Assembly (NCBI RefSeq): GCF_041146395.1
Contig: NC_090986.1
Location: 41,700,001 to 41,764,000, forward strand
DNA from: Eulemur rufifrons
Lineage: Eukaryota > Chordata > Mammalia > Primates > Lemuridae
DNA length: 64,000 nucleotides
Direction of reading: 5' to 3'
In this document: positions 36,296 to 48,599 of the stretch, piece after piece
Position numbering within the stretch: the stretch's first letter is position 1
How the letters are laid out: each line of letters starts with the position of its first letter
Notes under the pieces: generated by a model
Database searches by the model: none
Told to the model about the DNA's origin: nothing
What the model saw: the letters and a program-made list of their open reading frames with translations, nothing else
Program-made: the position numbers and the translations under genes

Positions 36296-36365
36296 GTAAA
36301 TGTGATCACAGTGCTTCAAACACACTGGGAAAACACCTATTTCATCTTCTGTTTTGTGTCTTGGA

Positions 36366-36391
36366 GTGTGTGTATACACACACACACACAC
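36366..36391. repeat. (TG)n-TA-(CA)n palindromic microsatellite
   Basis: GTGTGTGTATACACACACAC is its own reverse complement over most of its length and can form a hairpin or cruciform. Confidence 0.9.
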
Positions 36392-36395
36392 ATTT

Positions 36396-39300
36396 TTTCT
36401 TATATCATTTACTGTGCCACAGATAAGAAAAGAAGGAGTTAAGCCATGTAGGTTATTTTTAAACGCCTGGATTCTTGCAATCAAAGCAATCAAAATCCGC
36501 TTCCACCTTAGCCCTCTGCCATCATTCATCAAATAGGTCCCGCTCTGCTGGGAAGACAATGTTGTTTCGCAAGTAGGAAAACACCCAGCTGAAAATGGTT
36601 TGCACAAGGCTGCTCGGGAGAAATCTACTGAGGATTCCAGCAGAAAGCGGTCTGCGGAGCCTGGTCCTATGTGGGTTGTGGTGTGTTCTTTGTTTTCCTA
36701 CGGTGAAACCTTCCCCAAACATCCTGGGGAGGAATGAGAAACGTCCTGGCACACAGAGAGGGCATCAGAAAGGAGTGGTAAACTTTCTCTAATGAGGAAG
36801 CAAGAAGCCTCGGAACTTCTTGCAGAAGGAATGGGTCTGGAATTCCAAAGGACCCTGCCTGAGCCTGTCTTTCTGATTTCATTCATGTTGTCAGGAGCTG
36901 CACTGTCACTTCTTTTGATGTCTCACTTTCCTACAGTGTCTGTTACCAAACCACATTTTTAGATTGGAGGAATTGTGTGCTGGCCTTGGCCTGAACTGGT
37001 GGCTCTTGGTGAGGTCAGGCGAGGTTCTTTTTTCTTTCATTCTTTCTACCCCTACCTAGCTCACACCTTCCTTAAGGCAAAGCTTTGTGCACTACCTCAG
37101 TCAACCAGGTGGACAGGGGTATGTCATAGGACGGGGGCACATAGAACCACAGTGCCTTAATGTCCTTGGCAAAGAGTGAAGCTATTACGTTGTCAGTATC
37201 TAATTGAATCATTTGTTTGTTTGGTTTTCCCTTCCTATAACTCTGAGGGTCATGGTTGCGGCCAGATCATTTTTGGGTTCCAGCAGGAATAAGAACTGCT
37301 TGAGGAATTTGGGAAGGAGTTGGAGGAAATCACTGCTTCACAAAGCTATCCTACTGTGGAAGGGTTTGCTTATTTTTTTCCCTTTATAGATTCCTTCTGG
37401 ATGGGGCCAAGTAAGTATCAGTGTGAAAATGTTTTCAAAGGTGTACCTGCTCTTAGGAACAGAAAGCGAGCATGAACCATGATGAATCACCTGGGCCTTC
37501 TCCCTGGTATGTCTCAGAGTTCAGACCTTTCTCAGAGAGCTCATAAAACTCTCCATTTTACACCTAAAGGGAGACTTTAAACTTGAAGAAAGTGCATATT
37601 AAAGTTATAGATCAAGACGTTGGGATATAAAATACAATGTAAAGAGTTAAAGAAGGATTGTTTAACATATATAAAAATGATTATCCTCCAGGCTAGAGAA
37701 AAATAGTAGCAGATGGCTTATGGTGTGCTTGTCCAGGTGTATTCACTTTCTCTGGGGACACCCCACTGCCTGCGGCCAGTCCTACCCTCGTGCCCTGCTA
37801 TGGTGAACAGACTGAGTGGGTGGACACTTGGCCCAGGAATGTTCCATCCGACTTGTTGGGTTAGGCCGACAAGTTCTGTAACAAGGTTGTTGTTTTTTTT
37901 TTTAAATACTCCCTGATGTATCTCTACTTTTCAGCAGTTATGTTTCTTTTTCTGAAGTCCTCCTGATGTTTTTTCCCTGGCGATGGCTAACAGTTTCAGA
38001 TTCAGGTGTCTTTTTATCTGTCCTGTTAGAAAAGCTCTTTTTTTATGTCACCAGAGCTGTGAAGCACCTCTCAGTTAGAAATAAATGAGCAAAGGGTCAA
38101 CGAAGGTGGGCCCAAACAAAATGCAACAGTCAATAGGGTGCCTTTGTGAGAATTAGGAAAATTTGTCTCTCTCAGTGGAAGAATTAGTGCATGGAGGGAG
38201 GCTGGCAGGTGCTGGCTTAGCCAACTGACCAGTGCTCTTTTGCTAAAGTCAAAGGCCCTCTATTTCCAGACTGAAGCAGCCCAGTGCCAGGGAACACTGC
38301 TTGGCAAGTATGATGAAGATTGGATTTTGGGCCCTACTTGCTCTCTTGGCCAGAGGCCTTTGTACAGTGCACGCATGGGTCAACTATACACAGAAGCCCT
38401 GAGCTTAAGAATCACTTCCCAGAGACTCCATGTTCCAGCCTGATGTTCAAGATGTGACTGAGATTTACCAGGCCATTGGCAGGCGATGAGGAACGCTGAG
38501 AGACCAGCCACTCTTGCACAAAGTACCCAGGGACCAGTCAGGACAGATTTCATGGAAAACTTACACAGGTGGCCAGGGCTCCATGAATACCACTTTGAGA
38601 AACAATTACCTGTATCTGTCACTGGGTTCTTGAATTCTCATCATATTCTGGGTTTTGGAATTTGCTTTAACTGGAGCTCTGGTTTTTCACAGCAGTTGAG
38701 TTTTACTAAACAGAAGTTATTTGGCCAACATAAGGAGCTCTTTTTATTCACACAATTTACTCTTCTGTCTAGACACAAGCTCCTCCCATATTTCTCTGTA
38801 ACCAAACTCCTTCTGGTTTTATGCAATGCTTTAGCAATCAGTAATCTTCTCATTCACTCAAACCAATGTAACCCAAGTTTTATGTGTGTGTGTGTATACA
38901 TATGTGTGTACATACATATGTATCCACAGACACACATATTTGCTAGGCTCTTGTACTCTAGTCTTCATTAGGGCTCCTGGATTATTAAATCACCTATGTT
39001 GATTAACTCACGGTGTTTCTAAATAAGGATTGACAATGTTAGACCCATGAGAGCCTTTGAGACAAAAATAATTCTGTAGTCAAGTAAGTTTGGAGAAGAC
39101 TGCATAATGTATTCCTCTCTTCATATTATCTTGTCTTTCATATTATTATCAGAGTTTATGAAAATTTCTCTAATAACCTTTGAACTTTGGCTGACTGAAC
39201 ATACCCTAGACTTATTTGACTCTGAGACTCCTTGTTCACAGAGAACAGGCCTATGAAAATATTTTGGCAAACACTGTTCTGGATTAAAGATTCTCAGAAC

Positions 39301-40334
39301 TGAAGATAATGAAGGAAAAATCTTTTCTGGGTGTTTAAAAAAGTAGCATAATTTCAAATTGGTTTATTTTTCTATTTGGAAAATCATTTCTCCCTGTTTT
39401 AAAACAACTGACTGTAGACTTCCATTTTCTCAAGTGGCCTCTGCTAGTCTACTTTTTGTTTTGATCACTTCTTTTATTTGCATAAGTTATGATTTTTTGC
39501 CATCCATTCTATTCTTTCAAATGACTTTCATCTGAAGAATAATTTAAGAAAAATATTTTCCATCTTTTCAGGTATGCTTGGGTAGCCCTTTGCCATGTAG
39601 AAAGTATTTTCACATTCATTATCTTATTGATTGTTGCTATGACACAGTCATTTTAAACAACCTTGCAAATAGTATTTAAAAATCATTAGGGCCATTAATA
39701 TTCTATTTAGTCTGCAAAAAATGGAAATAGCTGACTCCTCTATAACACAGAACTAAGAGAATATAAAATTTTGCCTGTAGCAAAAATGCTTAGAGCTTTT
39801 ACTTAAATAAAGATTGCTAGACACAAATAAAAAATAAAGAGAAAGGAAGGCAAAGAGTGGAAGAATTGTTTATTGTTATTGCTAGAAATACTGCCTTTTA
39901 AAAAATTATGCTCCTCCTGATTTATTTTAAATTCTGTTCATGCCATCTTCCAAGGCCATTATATACAATATATACTCAAAGACGCTGGACTCTAAGTCAT
40001 GATACTCCCTAGTAACCCCCAGCAAATAAATAGTTGAATAAAAATATTTTATTTGTTATCTTTAATTTACCTATTTTGAGAGTTGGTGAGAGCAAATATT
40101 ATTCTTAGAGTTTTGTAGTTACAAGTTCTAGGATTTCTTAATTGCTTTATTTTCTTGATTTCTATTAGAAATAAGACATAGTTGTGGAATGACAAATATG
40201 AAATGAAATACATAATGAAATAATAGCAAAATCCTGGATCTTACATCCCTTTTCTCATACCTTTCCTCTGATATCTTTAATATATATTATGCTTATGTTA
40301 AGTCTGAACCAATTGCATTTAAATATTAATGATT
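36396..40334. other. Long unique stretch, no gene supported
   Basis: Includes the longest open frame of the window (38486-38971, 161 codons). Its C-terminal part is a Cys/Val/Tyr-rich translation of the TG/TA microsatellite at 38883-38940, and a minus-strand shadow frame is present, so it is not called. 39595-39660 may be a short reverse MIR remnant. No other family is recognised. Confidence 0.45.
38883..38940. repeat. TG/TA microsatellite
   Basis: Mixed 'TGTGTGTGTGTGTATACATA' and following 'TGTGTGTACATACATATG' units, degenerate at the right end. Confidence 0.85.
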
Positions 40335-40900
40335 CCTACTGAATTATAGTTTTTAAATTTTATTAAGGCGTAACTGACAAACAATAAATTGCCTATGTCT
40401 AAAGGATACAATTGATGGTTTTCGACATATGTATACACACATAAAATGGTCACCACCATCAAGGTAACATTCCCATCACCCCCCATGGCAATCATTTCTC
40501 CCAGATCTCCACTGTCCCCAGGCAACCACTTACCTGTCTTCTGTCATTATAATTTAGTTTGCATTTTCTAGAATTTTAAGCACATGAAATCATACAGCAC
40601 ATACATTTTTGTGTCTGGCTTTTCTCATTCAGTGTAAAGATTTTGAGGTTTTCTATATTGTTGTATCAATAGTTTATTCCTTTATTAAATATCTTTTGAG
40701 CATAAAAGATATTTTTGAGCATAGATTGTTGCCGTATATTGATTTGTTATGTGGATACTTCCATTTTGTTTATCTATTCACTGGTTACTATCTGATGGGT
40801 TATTTCTACATTTTTTGGCAATTGTGAATAAAACTGCTATGAAAAGTACACCTAGCAGTAGAGTGGCTGCATAGTATGGCAGGTGTATGTTACCTATTGT
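40335..40900 (-). mobile_element. L1 3' region, reverse
   Basis: Contains 'TAACTGACAAACAATAAATTG', 'GGTCACCACCATCAAGGTAAC', 'CTGTCCCCAGGCAACCAC' and 'TTGGCAATTGTGAATAAAACTGC' (in part), the reverse-complement pattern of L1M-type 3' ends. An internal local duplication of 'TTTTGAGCATA' lies near 40695-40725. Confidence 0.75.
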
Positions 40901-40964
40901 TTAAAAGAATTTTTGAAATGTCATTTGTGATAACGTCGCAATGAATGGCAGATTAGTCATAAAT

Positions 40965-41110
40965 TAAAAAAAATACCTTGAGGATATATTATGTGCTGGA
41001 TAGAGTGGCAAGAGCTGAGGGTGTGATGGAGATAAAAATAGACATTTTGCCTGTTTTCATGTAGCTTATAGTGCGGGATAGGAGCCAGATGTTAATTAAA
41101 TATTCTAATA
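40965..41110 (-). mobile_element. L2 LINE 3' end, reverse
   Basis: Reads 'ATTATGTGCTGGATAGAGTGG', 'GAGCTGAGGGTGTGATGGAG' and 'TTTTCATGTAGCTTATAGTG' (in part), the reverse complement of the L2 tail in diverged form. The Tigger1 inserted just to its right. Confidence 0.55.
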
Positions 41111-41179
41111 ATTGTATAATTATCAATTGACATATGTACTCTGAAGAAAAGGAATGCAATTCCATGAAAGAACGTAGTA

Positions 41180-43541
41180 TGGACATACTTCATTTTATTA
41201 GGCTTTGCTTTTTGTGCTTCTCAGATATTGCATTTTTTATAAATGGAAGGTTTGTGGCAAACCTGCATGGAGAAAGTCTATTGGTGCGAATTTTCCAACA
41301 GCCTGTGTTCACTTTGTGTCTCTGTGTTGTGTTTTGGTAATCCTCACAACAATTTTAAACTTTATTGTTAGTATGATATTGATTATGGTGACCTGTGGTC
41401 AGTGATCTTTCATATTACTGTTATAATTGTGTTGGGATACCATGAACCATGGCCCTATAGGATGGCAGACTTAACTGATAAATGTGTTTGTTTTTACTGC
41501 TCTACTGACCTGCTATTCTCCTGTCCTTATTCCTTTTCTAAGCCCTCCCTATTCTCTGAGACACAACACTTTTGAAACTAGACCCATTAATAACCCTACA
41601 ATGGCCTCCAACTATTCAAGTGAAAGGAAGAGTCACATGTTTCTTTAAGTCAAAAGCTAGAAATGATTAAGCTTAGGGAGAAAGGGATATTGAAAGCTCA
41701 GTTAGGCCGAAAGTTAGGCCTCTTGCACCAAACAGCCAAGTTGTGAATACAAAGGGAAAGTTCTTGAAGGAAAGCAAAAGTGCTACTCCAGTGAACACAC
41801 AAATGATAAGAAACTGAAACAGACTCATGGCAGATACAGAGACAGTTTGAGTGGCCTGGATAGAAGATCAAAACAGCCACAGCATTCCCTTAAAGCATAG
41901 CTTAGTCCAGAGCCCTTCCCTAACTTTATTCAATTCCGTGAAAGCTGAGAGAGGTGAGGAAGCTGCAGAAGAAAAGGTGGAAGCTAGCAGAGCTTGGTTC
42001 ATAAAGTTTAAGTAAAGATGCCGTCTGTATAACATAAAACTACAATATGAAACAGCAAATGCTGATGTAGAAGCTGTAGTAAGTTATCTAGAAGATCTAG
42101 CTAAGGTCTTTTATGAAAGTGACTACACTAAACAACAGATTTTCCATATAGATGAAACAGCCTTCTATTGGAAGATGATGCCATCTAGGACTTTTATAGG
42201 TAGAGAGGAGAAGTCAATATCTGGCTTCAAAGCTTCAATGACTTTCTTGTTACTAGCTAATGTAGCTGGTGATTTTAAGTTGAAGCCACTGTTAATTTAC
42301 CATTCCAAAAATCCTAAGGCTTTTAAGAATTATGCTAAATCCACATTGCCTGTGCTCTATCAATGAAATAACAAAGCTTGGATGACAGCACATTGTTTAC
42401 AGCATGGTTTACTGAATATGTTAAGCCCACTGTTGAGAACTTCTACTCAGAAAAAAAGATTTCTTTCAGAATAATTCTGCTCATTGACAATCCAAGACCT
42501 TTGAAGGAGATGTACAAGGAGATTAATGTTGTTTTCATGTCTACTAACACACCATCCATTCTGTAGCTCATGGATCAAGAGTCATTTTGACTTTCAAATC
42601 TTATTACTTAAGAAATACATTTTGTAAGGCTGTGGCTTTCATAGATAGCTATTCTTCTGATGGATCTTAGCAAAGCAAATTAAAAACTTGAAAAAATTCA
42701 CCATTCTAGATGACATTAAGAATATTTGTGATTTATGGAAGGAGGTCAAAATACCCATATGAATAGGAGTTTGGAAGAAGTTGATTCCAAACCTCATGGA
42801 TGACTTTGAGGGGTTCAGAACTTCAGTGGAGGAAGTAACTGCAGATGTGGTGGAAATAGCAAGCAAAGTAGAATTAGGAGTAATGCCTAAAGATGTGACT
42901 GAACTGCAACCTCATGATAAAAATTTAATGGATGAAAATTTGCATCTCAGGGATAAGTAAAGAGAGTGGTTTATTGAGATGGAATCTACTCCTGGTGAAG
43001 ATGCTGTGAACATTGTTGAAATGACAACAAAGGATTTAGAATATTCCATAAACTTAGTTGATAAAGCAGCATCAGGGTTTGGTAGGATTGACTCCAATTT
43101 TCGACGAACTTCTACTGTGAGTATAGTACTATCAAAAAGCATTGTATGCTACAGAGAAATCTTTCATGAAAGGAAGAGTCAATCAATGTGGAAAACATCA
43201 TTGTCTTATTTTCAGAAATTGCCACAGCTGCCTCAATCTTCAGCAACAACCACCCTGATCAGTCAGCAGCCATCGACATTAAGGCAAGACCCTCATCAGC
43301 AAAAATATTATAAATCACTGAAAGCTTAGATGATCATTAGCATTTTTTAGCAATATTTTTAAATTAAGGTATGTGCATTTTTTAAAGACATAATGATATT
43401 GCACACTCAACAGGCTATAGTGTAAACATAACTTTTATATGCATTGGGAAACCAAAAAATTTGGGTGACTTACCTTCTTGCAATGTTTGCTTTACTGTGG
43501 TGGCCTGGAACTGAACTCACAATATCTCTGAGGTGTGTCTG
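41180..43541 (+). mobile_element. Tigger1 DNA transposon, nearly full length
   Basis: About 2362 bases against about 2.4 kb for the family consensus. The terminal inverted repeats are decayed but readable: left 'TGGACATACTTCATTTTATT', right 'CACAATATCTCTGAGGTGTG' plus 'TCTG'. Both ends are flanked by the TA dinucleotide expected of Tc1/mariner/pogo insertion (41178-41179 and 43542-43543). It contains the transposase relic listed separately. It is a mammalian fossil family, here diverged and non-mobile. Confidence 0.93.
41601..43329 (+). pseudogene. Broken Tigger1 (pogo-type) transposase
   Basis: The start codon (41601, MASNYSSERKS) is still in place, but a stop follows after 15 codons (41646). 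At least two frame changes occur later: the frames at 42175 and 42979 agree with each other, and the frame at 42378 differs. Remaining landmarks are a DETAFYWK block with the first catalytic Asp (42151), an [17 protein letters not shown] stretch (42265 on), and LLIDN with the second catalytic Asp (42486) but without the usual following Gly-His. The C-terminal [20 protein letters not shown] region (42979 on) ends at a TAG at 43327. In life it encoded a pogo-like transposase (HTH DNA-binding plus DDE catalytic domain). It is inactive here. Confidence 0.92.
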
Positions 43542-43830
43542 TATAATAAACTGACTTCCAAACCTGGAGTCAGAGAAGTCTTCCCAGGGAAGTGGTAATT
43601 AAGGCTGAGTGAGGATGAGCTAGGTGAAGGGCTGAGAGGATATGGAGGGTGGGAAGAGCATTTCAGAAAGAGGAAACATCATGTGCTAAGGCCCTAAAGT
43701 GAGAAGAAACAGATATATCTGAGGACTAAAATAGTGCCAGTGGCTGAAATTGGAGAAAGAGGTAGCAATCAGATCATGTATGTCTTGGAAGGCCCTATCC
43801 ATGACTGAACATTTATTTTAAGAGAAACTG

Positions 43831-44107
43831 CAATATTTTTCTTTCTGTGTCTGGCTTATTTCACTTAGCATAATGTCCTCTGGGTCCACCCATTTGTGGC
43901 AAATAAGTAGATTTCAGCTTCTCTTGTCAACAAAATAAATAAGTAAATAAATGTAGCTATGCAAGAGAGATGATTGATATGTTAATCTGCTTCACTATAG
44001 TTACCGTTTTACTATCTGTATGTGTTTAACACCATGTTGCAAACCTCAGATATACCCAACACCATTTCTTTTTTTTCACAGCACAATTTCTTAAGAAAAA
44101 AAAATGC
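43831..44107. mobile_element. Twin-primed (5'-inverted) L1 insertion
   Basis: 43831-43935 is the reverse complement of L1 3' UTR DNA ('TTTCACTTAGCATAATGTCC' region). 43940-44107 is L1 3' end in forward sense ('GATTGATATGTTAATCTGC', 'CACCATGTTGCAAACC') and ends in an A-rich tail at 44094-44104. The exact 10-base duplication AGAGAAACTG flanks the unit (43821-43830 and 44108-44117). Inverted 5' part, sense 3' part, A-tail and TSD together are the signature of twin priming. Confidence 0.8.
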
Positions 44108-44357
44108 AGAGAAACTGGAAGCAATCTCCTGGTTTTAAGCAGGAGACTAATATAATCAGATTTGGATTTTGAAAAGATCACTCAGGCTGCAGCATAGAGA
44201 ACCGGTTGCAGAGGGGACTCAAATAGACATGGAAGATCAGTTCGGAGGCTACTGCAATGGAGCCAGCATGATCTGATGTGGTGATCAAGGTAACAGAGTC
44301 AAACAGATGGATTTGAGAGCTGTTTGAGAGGTAAAATTGATAGGTCTTGAAGGCGGG

Positions 44358-44769
44358 TGTGTTTTCTGTTGCTATAACTAAATACCTGAGACTGGGTCAT
44401 TTATAAAGAAACCAATTATTTCTTACAGTTCTGGGGCCTAGGAAGACCAAGTTTGATGGGCCATATCTGCTGAGAGCCTTCACTGTTGGGGATTTTCTGC
44501 AAAGTTCTGAGGTGGCACAGGGCACACGGTAGAGGGGGTACACAAGAGAGAGCCAACCTGGCATTTTCTAACGGACTGACTCTCATGATAACTAATGCAC
44601 TCCCGTGATAACCCATTAATTCATTAATCCATGAATGGGATAATTTATTGATGAGGGCAAAGCCCCCATGACCTCATCACCTCTTCATGACCCCACCTTT
44701 TCATATTGTTACATTGGGGTTTAGTTTTCAACGTGACTTTTGGAGGGCACAAACATTCGGACCACAGCA
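44358..44769 (-). mobile_element. MaLR LTR nested in L2
   Basis: A reverse LTR: 'TTTTCTGTTGCTATAACTAAAT', 'ACCTGAGACTGGGTCATTTA' and 'ATTTCTTACAGTTCTGGGGC' (in part), 'AGCCCCCATGACCTCATCACC' (in part), ending 'CATTCGGACCACAGCA'. Confidence 0.85.
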
Positions 44770-44950
44770 ATAAGATAAGGTAAGATAAGGTGTGCAGTGC
44801 AAGGAGGGGCCAAGGTTTCTGGCTTGTACAACAGTCCCCTTTGCTGACATAGAGACCACTAGAACAAGGCCAAGTGTGGAGGAAGTGCCAAGTTTGGTTT
44901 TGAAAAGTTGACTTCAAGATACATTCGAATGATCTAACTGTGCATGGTAT

Positions 44951-46014
44951 TTAAGATATATCTGTGTAAGATGGATCTTGAGCTCAAGGGACAGGTTTGG
45001 GGTAGGGCTATAAATAAATTTAAGAAGATAAAAATCAAAATGATAATGTCAAGTAAGGAGAACCTGGTGACCATGCATCAGAGAGAGCTGAACGATTACT
45101 TTTGTGGATTTATGAGTTATGGATCTACACATAGTGTTTTTCTTTTGATCTTCAAAATTTTATTTTTAAATTAAATCATAAATTGTCTTTCATTCACCTT
45201 TTCAAAGTGATATAAAATTCCTTCTGAAAGTGAGGTTTAAAATGCTGTAATTAGGTAGGAAAAAACTCTAACTGTAACATTTTAAGTGCTTCTCTTCTCA
45301 AAAGTTCAGTGACTATATCTTACAAATTCAAGCTCTACTCCAAGATTTTGGTATTGAATTCAAAGAACAGATGGTTCAGCTCATGAAGGAATGGAAGTTC
45401 GCTGGTTTTGCCATGGGCACACAGTAATTAATGGTAAAAGGGGCCATATGTTAAAACTTTCATGGGCAGGGTGGGAGATAGTTTTGTGGCCTAAATTAAA
45501 GGAGTTGGCCCTGTATATCCATTTTCTTTCTCCCTGTGCATTTTACTATTTCCATTTTCCTCTGGATAATTACCAGAAGCACTTGTACCGCTTTGAAAGG
45601 TTTGTCATCTTTTCCTCCGTGGTTGTGCTGTAAAATTAAAATTCCAAATTTATGACATTGCAATCATTTTCACAGCAAAAGACTGTGGCATTGTAAAAAC
45701 TACCCAATGGCAGTTTCTGGGAAATTACAAAATAGAGTCTTGGGCAACGTAATCCAAAAATTGCTAGGACTTTACTGACTACTTGCCTCTCTATAGATGT
45801 CCTAACATCTGATTATACCTTGAGATTTTGCCAGAGTGTGTAGAATTAATTTGGAACACATGGAAGAGCTGTGTTCTTCTTTTAACTTTATCTACTTTTA
45901 GAAGTTTTTTGAAAAGGAGCCTATGAATAGACAGATTCAGAGAATAGACTTGGCAATCCAATAGATCTGAATTGAATCCAAGTTTTGGGTTATACATTCT
46001 GTGGAACATTGGAT
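44951..46014. other. Unique DNA, no gene seen
   Basis: Short frames at 44944-45174 and 45391-45633 have no domain. No transposon is recognised. Confidence 0.45.
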
Positions 46015-46800
46015 AAAAATTTTATCAGATATTAAGATGGTGAAACCAGCTTTCTTTTGATTCATATGCTTTGGTTCTGTCCATTTGTATCTTTTCTTTT
46101 CAATTTTTAATCTGAATCTTGTTGTTTTAATCTGATGACACAGTTGGATTATTTTTCAATTCAATCTTTGAGTCTCTGCCTTTTGGTTGGTGAATGTAAC
46201 CCATTAACATTTAATAATTTAAATACTATAATTTATTAGAATTTATTTTGCCATCTTGTTTTATACTTTCATTCACTCATCTTTTTTATTTTGCTTGTAT
46301 TCTTTTTGTCCTTGCTTTTCTTGGAAAGATCAAAATGTTCTTTTTCTTGTTGTAAAGGTACACATTCTATTTAAATACTTTGATCATTACCCTTACTTAA
46401 GATTCATTCTCATATTTATTTACCTCTGCTCATTTTAACAAACTCATCAATATCTAAAGTGATATTCTCTCAATATATATTTTTTATTTTTTAATTCTCC
46501 TTGTCTTTTCCAACTACCTTCTAGGAGGGTTTCTCAACTTAATCTTCCAACTCACAAATTTGTTCTCCAACTGTTTCCATCCTATTGTTTATCCTGTTGC
46601 TCAATTTAAAAATTTCAACTATTATATTTTTATACCTAATATTTCCAGTGGACTCCTTTTCTTATAAGTTCCTGTTTATCTTTCATGTTACTTGTAACTT
46701 CTCTTATCTTCTGAAAGATATTTAATGCCATGCTTATTTTAAATTCTTTGTCATTTCCAATAACTCTACTTGAGATATTTTTCCTTTTGTTTTTATGGTA
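46015..46800 (-). mobile_element. Ancient L1 fragment, reverse
   Basis: Contains the reverse L1M series 'TGGTGAAACCAGCTTTCTTTTG' (in part), 'TCTCTGCCTTTTGGTTGG' and 'GTAACCCATTAACATTTAATAA' (in part), with a long T-rich stretch to the right. It is related to the region at 61128-62562. Confidence 0.7.
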
Positions 46801-47689
46801 GTCGTGCTCCTCAGATGTCTAGTTATTTTGCCTTGTGAGCTCATATCCCTCTAGAGGTATCAGCTTCTCTGTTCTGTATTTTGGGTAAGGGTCAAAGGCT
46901 GTGCCCAAATTTTCATCCACTCTTGTGGGCTTAAAGAGAAGAAAGACTCTATTCTTTATATTCTGCATGTTCACCCTCAATGGCATTTTACCAGACACCT
47001 GGATTAAGGTTTTAACTTTAAACATTCAGAGAAGCATCACAGGGAAAAGGCAGTTTGGTGTTGTGGATGAGGAGGAAATTGAGGAATGAAGGCTCCAGAG
47101 GCGTTTGCTCTAAGCTGATGTTATGTGAGGCTGGTGTTCGGGCAAACGTCTGTGTTGAAGTGCCAGGCAAAGCTTGTCCTTAGGCAGGGCTTTAGAGAGA
47201 GAAAAGTAGAATTTGAGAGCTTACCTCCAGCCTATTCTCTGGTCACCTATCCCTCCTCTGTCATTTCAACTCAATTTTTAGTTTCCTCATACTTCTTACA
47301 GTTTTTGATTATGGTAGTTAAAAAATTCCTTTCCTCTGTTAGTGTCTCCATAGCTAATTTTGAGACAAGAAGCAAGAACTCTCTTGGTAGCTACTATCTA
47401 TTTGCCATCATGATATCCCCATGAATCAGGTAGTTCTGGATTCTGGAGTTGGTTATGCCTGTAGACTCTATGTCCCTTGAAGGCAGGGATCATGTTCGCT
47501 TCACTGCCTACTTTCCCTCACTTGTTTCTGCCCTTATCCCTTTATTCGTGACTTCTCTGTTATTTAGGATTTAGGTTTCACTGTGACTCTCAAACAGGGT
47601 AGAAGTTTACCTTTCATGCAACAGGCTGGTGGTAAGCCACATAGGGCTCACACTGCGGCTCTACTTCAGAGATCCAGTCTCTTACAGGT
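46801..47689. other. Unassigned DNA
   Basis: A 99-codon frame at 47125-47424 has no domain. 47430-47560 vaguely resembles an L2 tail ('CCCTTGAAGGCAGGGATCATG'). No gene is supported. Confidence 0.4.
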
Positions 47690-47995
47690 TCACCTCTCTG
47701 TCAACCTTAGGATGTAGTCCAGGATGGTGACACCACCTTCTGTGCAGCAGGATGAAAGCAGGGATGAAGAAGGAGTAGCAAAAGATACAATCCAGGCATT
47801 CTCTGGGGAAGGTTCCAGAACTTGTCTCATAAAACTTGTCTTTACATATAAGCCACAACTTAATTGCATGGCTATAACTAGCTTTAAGGAAACTAGTCTG
47901 TACTGTGTCCAGCCATAAACCCAGCTAAAAATTCTATAATTATTGAATAGGCGAAGAACAGGTATTGGGAACAAATAGTAGTCTCTGTTATATCT
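47690..47995. mobile_element. Ancient interspersed repeat, copy A
   Basis: Shares ordered blocks with 48990-49350: an 'ACTTAATTGCATGGCTATAAC' block, 'CAGCTAAAAATTCTATAATTA' (in part) and 'GTATTGGGAACAAATAGTAG'. I recognise the pattern as an old mammalian repeat, but the family name is uncertain. Confidence 0.45.
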
Positions 47996-48214
47996 TCCAT
48001 TCTTCTTTAATTTATCTTGTCTTCCTAGTTTCTTTTGTTCCTACTGCTCTTTCATTCCTCCCCCAAACATTATTTAGTGTCTAGTATACACCAGCAGCTG
48101 TAGTTTAGCCTACATTGCCATCATTTATCTGGAGGAAAAGGATAGTTTATGATATTATGAGAAAAATCTCAGGGAGAAATGTATAGGTTGGGCGCAGAAG
48201 TTATATTTGTTGTA

Positions 48215-48470
48215 TGAAAACAGTTTGCTATTTTATAGATAGGTAAACAGACCCAAGGAAACTATCTCAAAGATTTAGGTTGAATTCTAATTCTGCAACT
48301 TACTAAGCAGTTACAGATATTCACCATTTATTCACTCATCAAATATGTCAAGTACTCTGTCAGGTACTAGGAAGTCAACAATAGACAGGTAGACACAATC
48401 CCTGCCCTCAACTAGACTCTAGTGGCCAGGCAATTAAATAAGTAATCAGAGAGAGCATTTGTATTCCAAT
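48215..48470 (-). mobile_element. MIR remnant followed by L2 3' end, reverse
   Basis: 48215-48320 resembles reverse MIR ('TATTTTATAGATAGGTAAACAG', in part). 48325-48470 is a reverse L2 end ('GTACTCTGTCAGGTACTAGG', 'ACACAATCCCTGCCCTCAAC'). Confidence 0.55.
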
Positions 48471-48599
48471 GTAATAGGTTAAGAAGCTCCATGTTTTTCC
48501 CACTATACTACAATACATCTCAAACAAAACAAAGTAAAATCTTTTTTCATTTATATAGTGATTCCCAGTGTGGCAAATATTTTCCATGTAGTAGGTAAC

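Larger units (their letters stand above)
43580..44950 (-). mobile_element. L2 LINE, reverse, with two nested insertions
   Basis: Three L2 segments: 43580-43830 ('GGGAAGAGCATTTCAGAAAG', 'CATGTGCTAAGGCCCTAAAG', 'TGTCTTGGAAGGCCCTATCC'), 44108-44357 ('CCTGGTTTTAAGCAGGAGAC', 'GAAAAGATCACTCAGGCTGC', 'CAGTTCGGAGGCTACTGC') and 44770-44950 ('GCCAAGGTTTCTGGCTTG'). They join in L2 order once the L1 (43831-44107) and the MaLR LTR (44358-44769) are removed. Confidence 0.75.

Noticed and set aside
36212..36607. 131-codon minus-strand frame
   Set aside because: It runs through an L1 3' end and a CA microsatellite (VCVCVYTHT text).
38883..38940. Array of short repeats as a possible regulatory array
   Set aside because: It is a simple TG/TA microsatellite.
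38486..38971. Longest open frame (161 codons, plus strand)
   Set aside because: Its C-terminal third translates a TG/TA microsatellite, a minus-strand frame overlaps it, and no domain or splice structure is visible.
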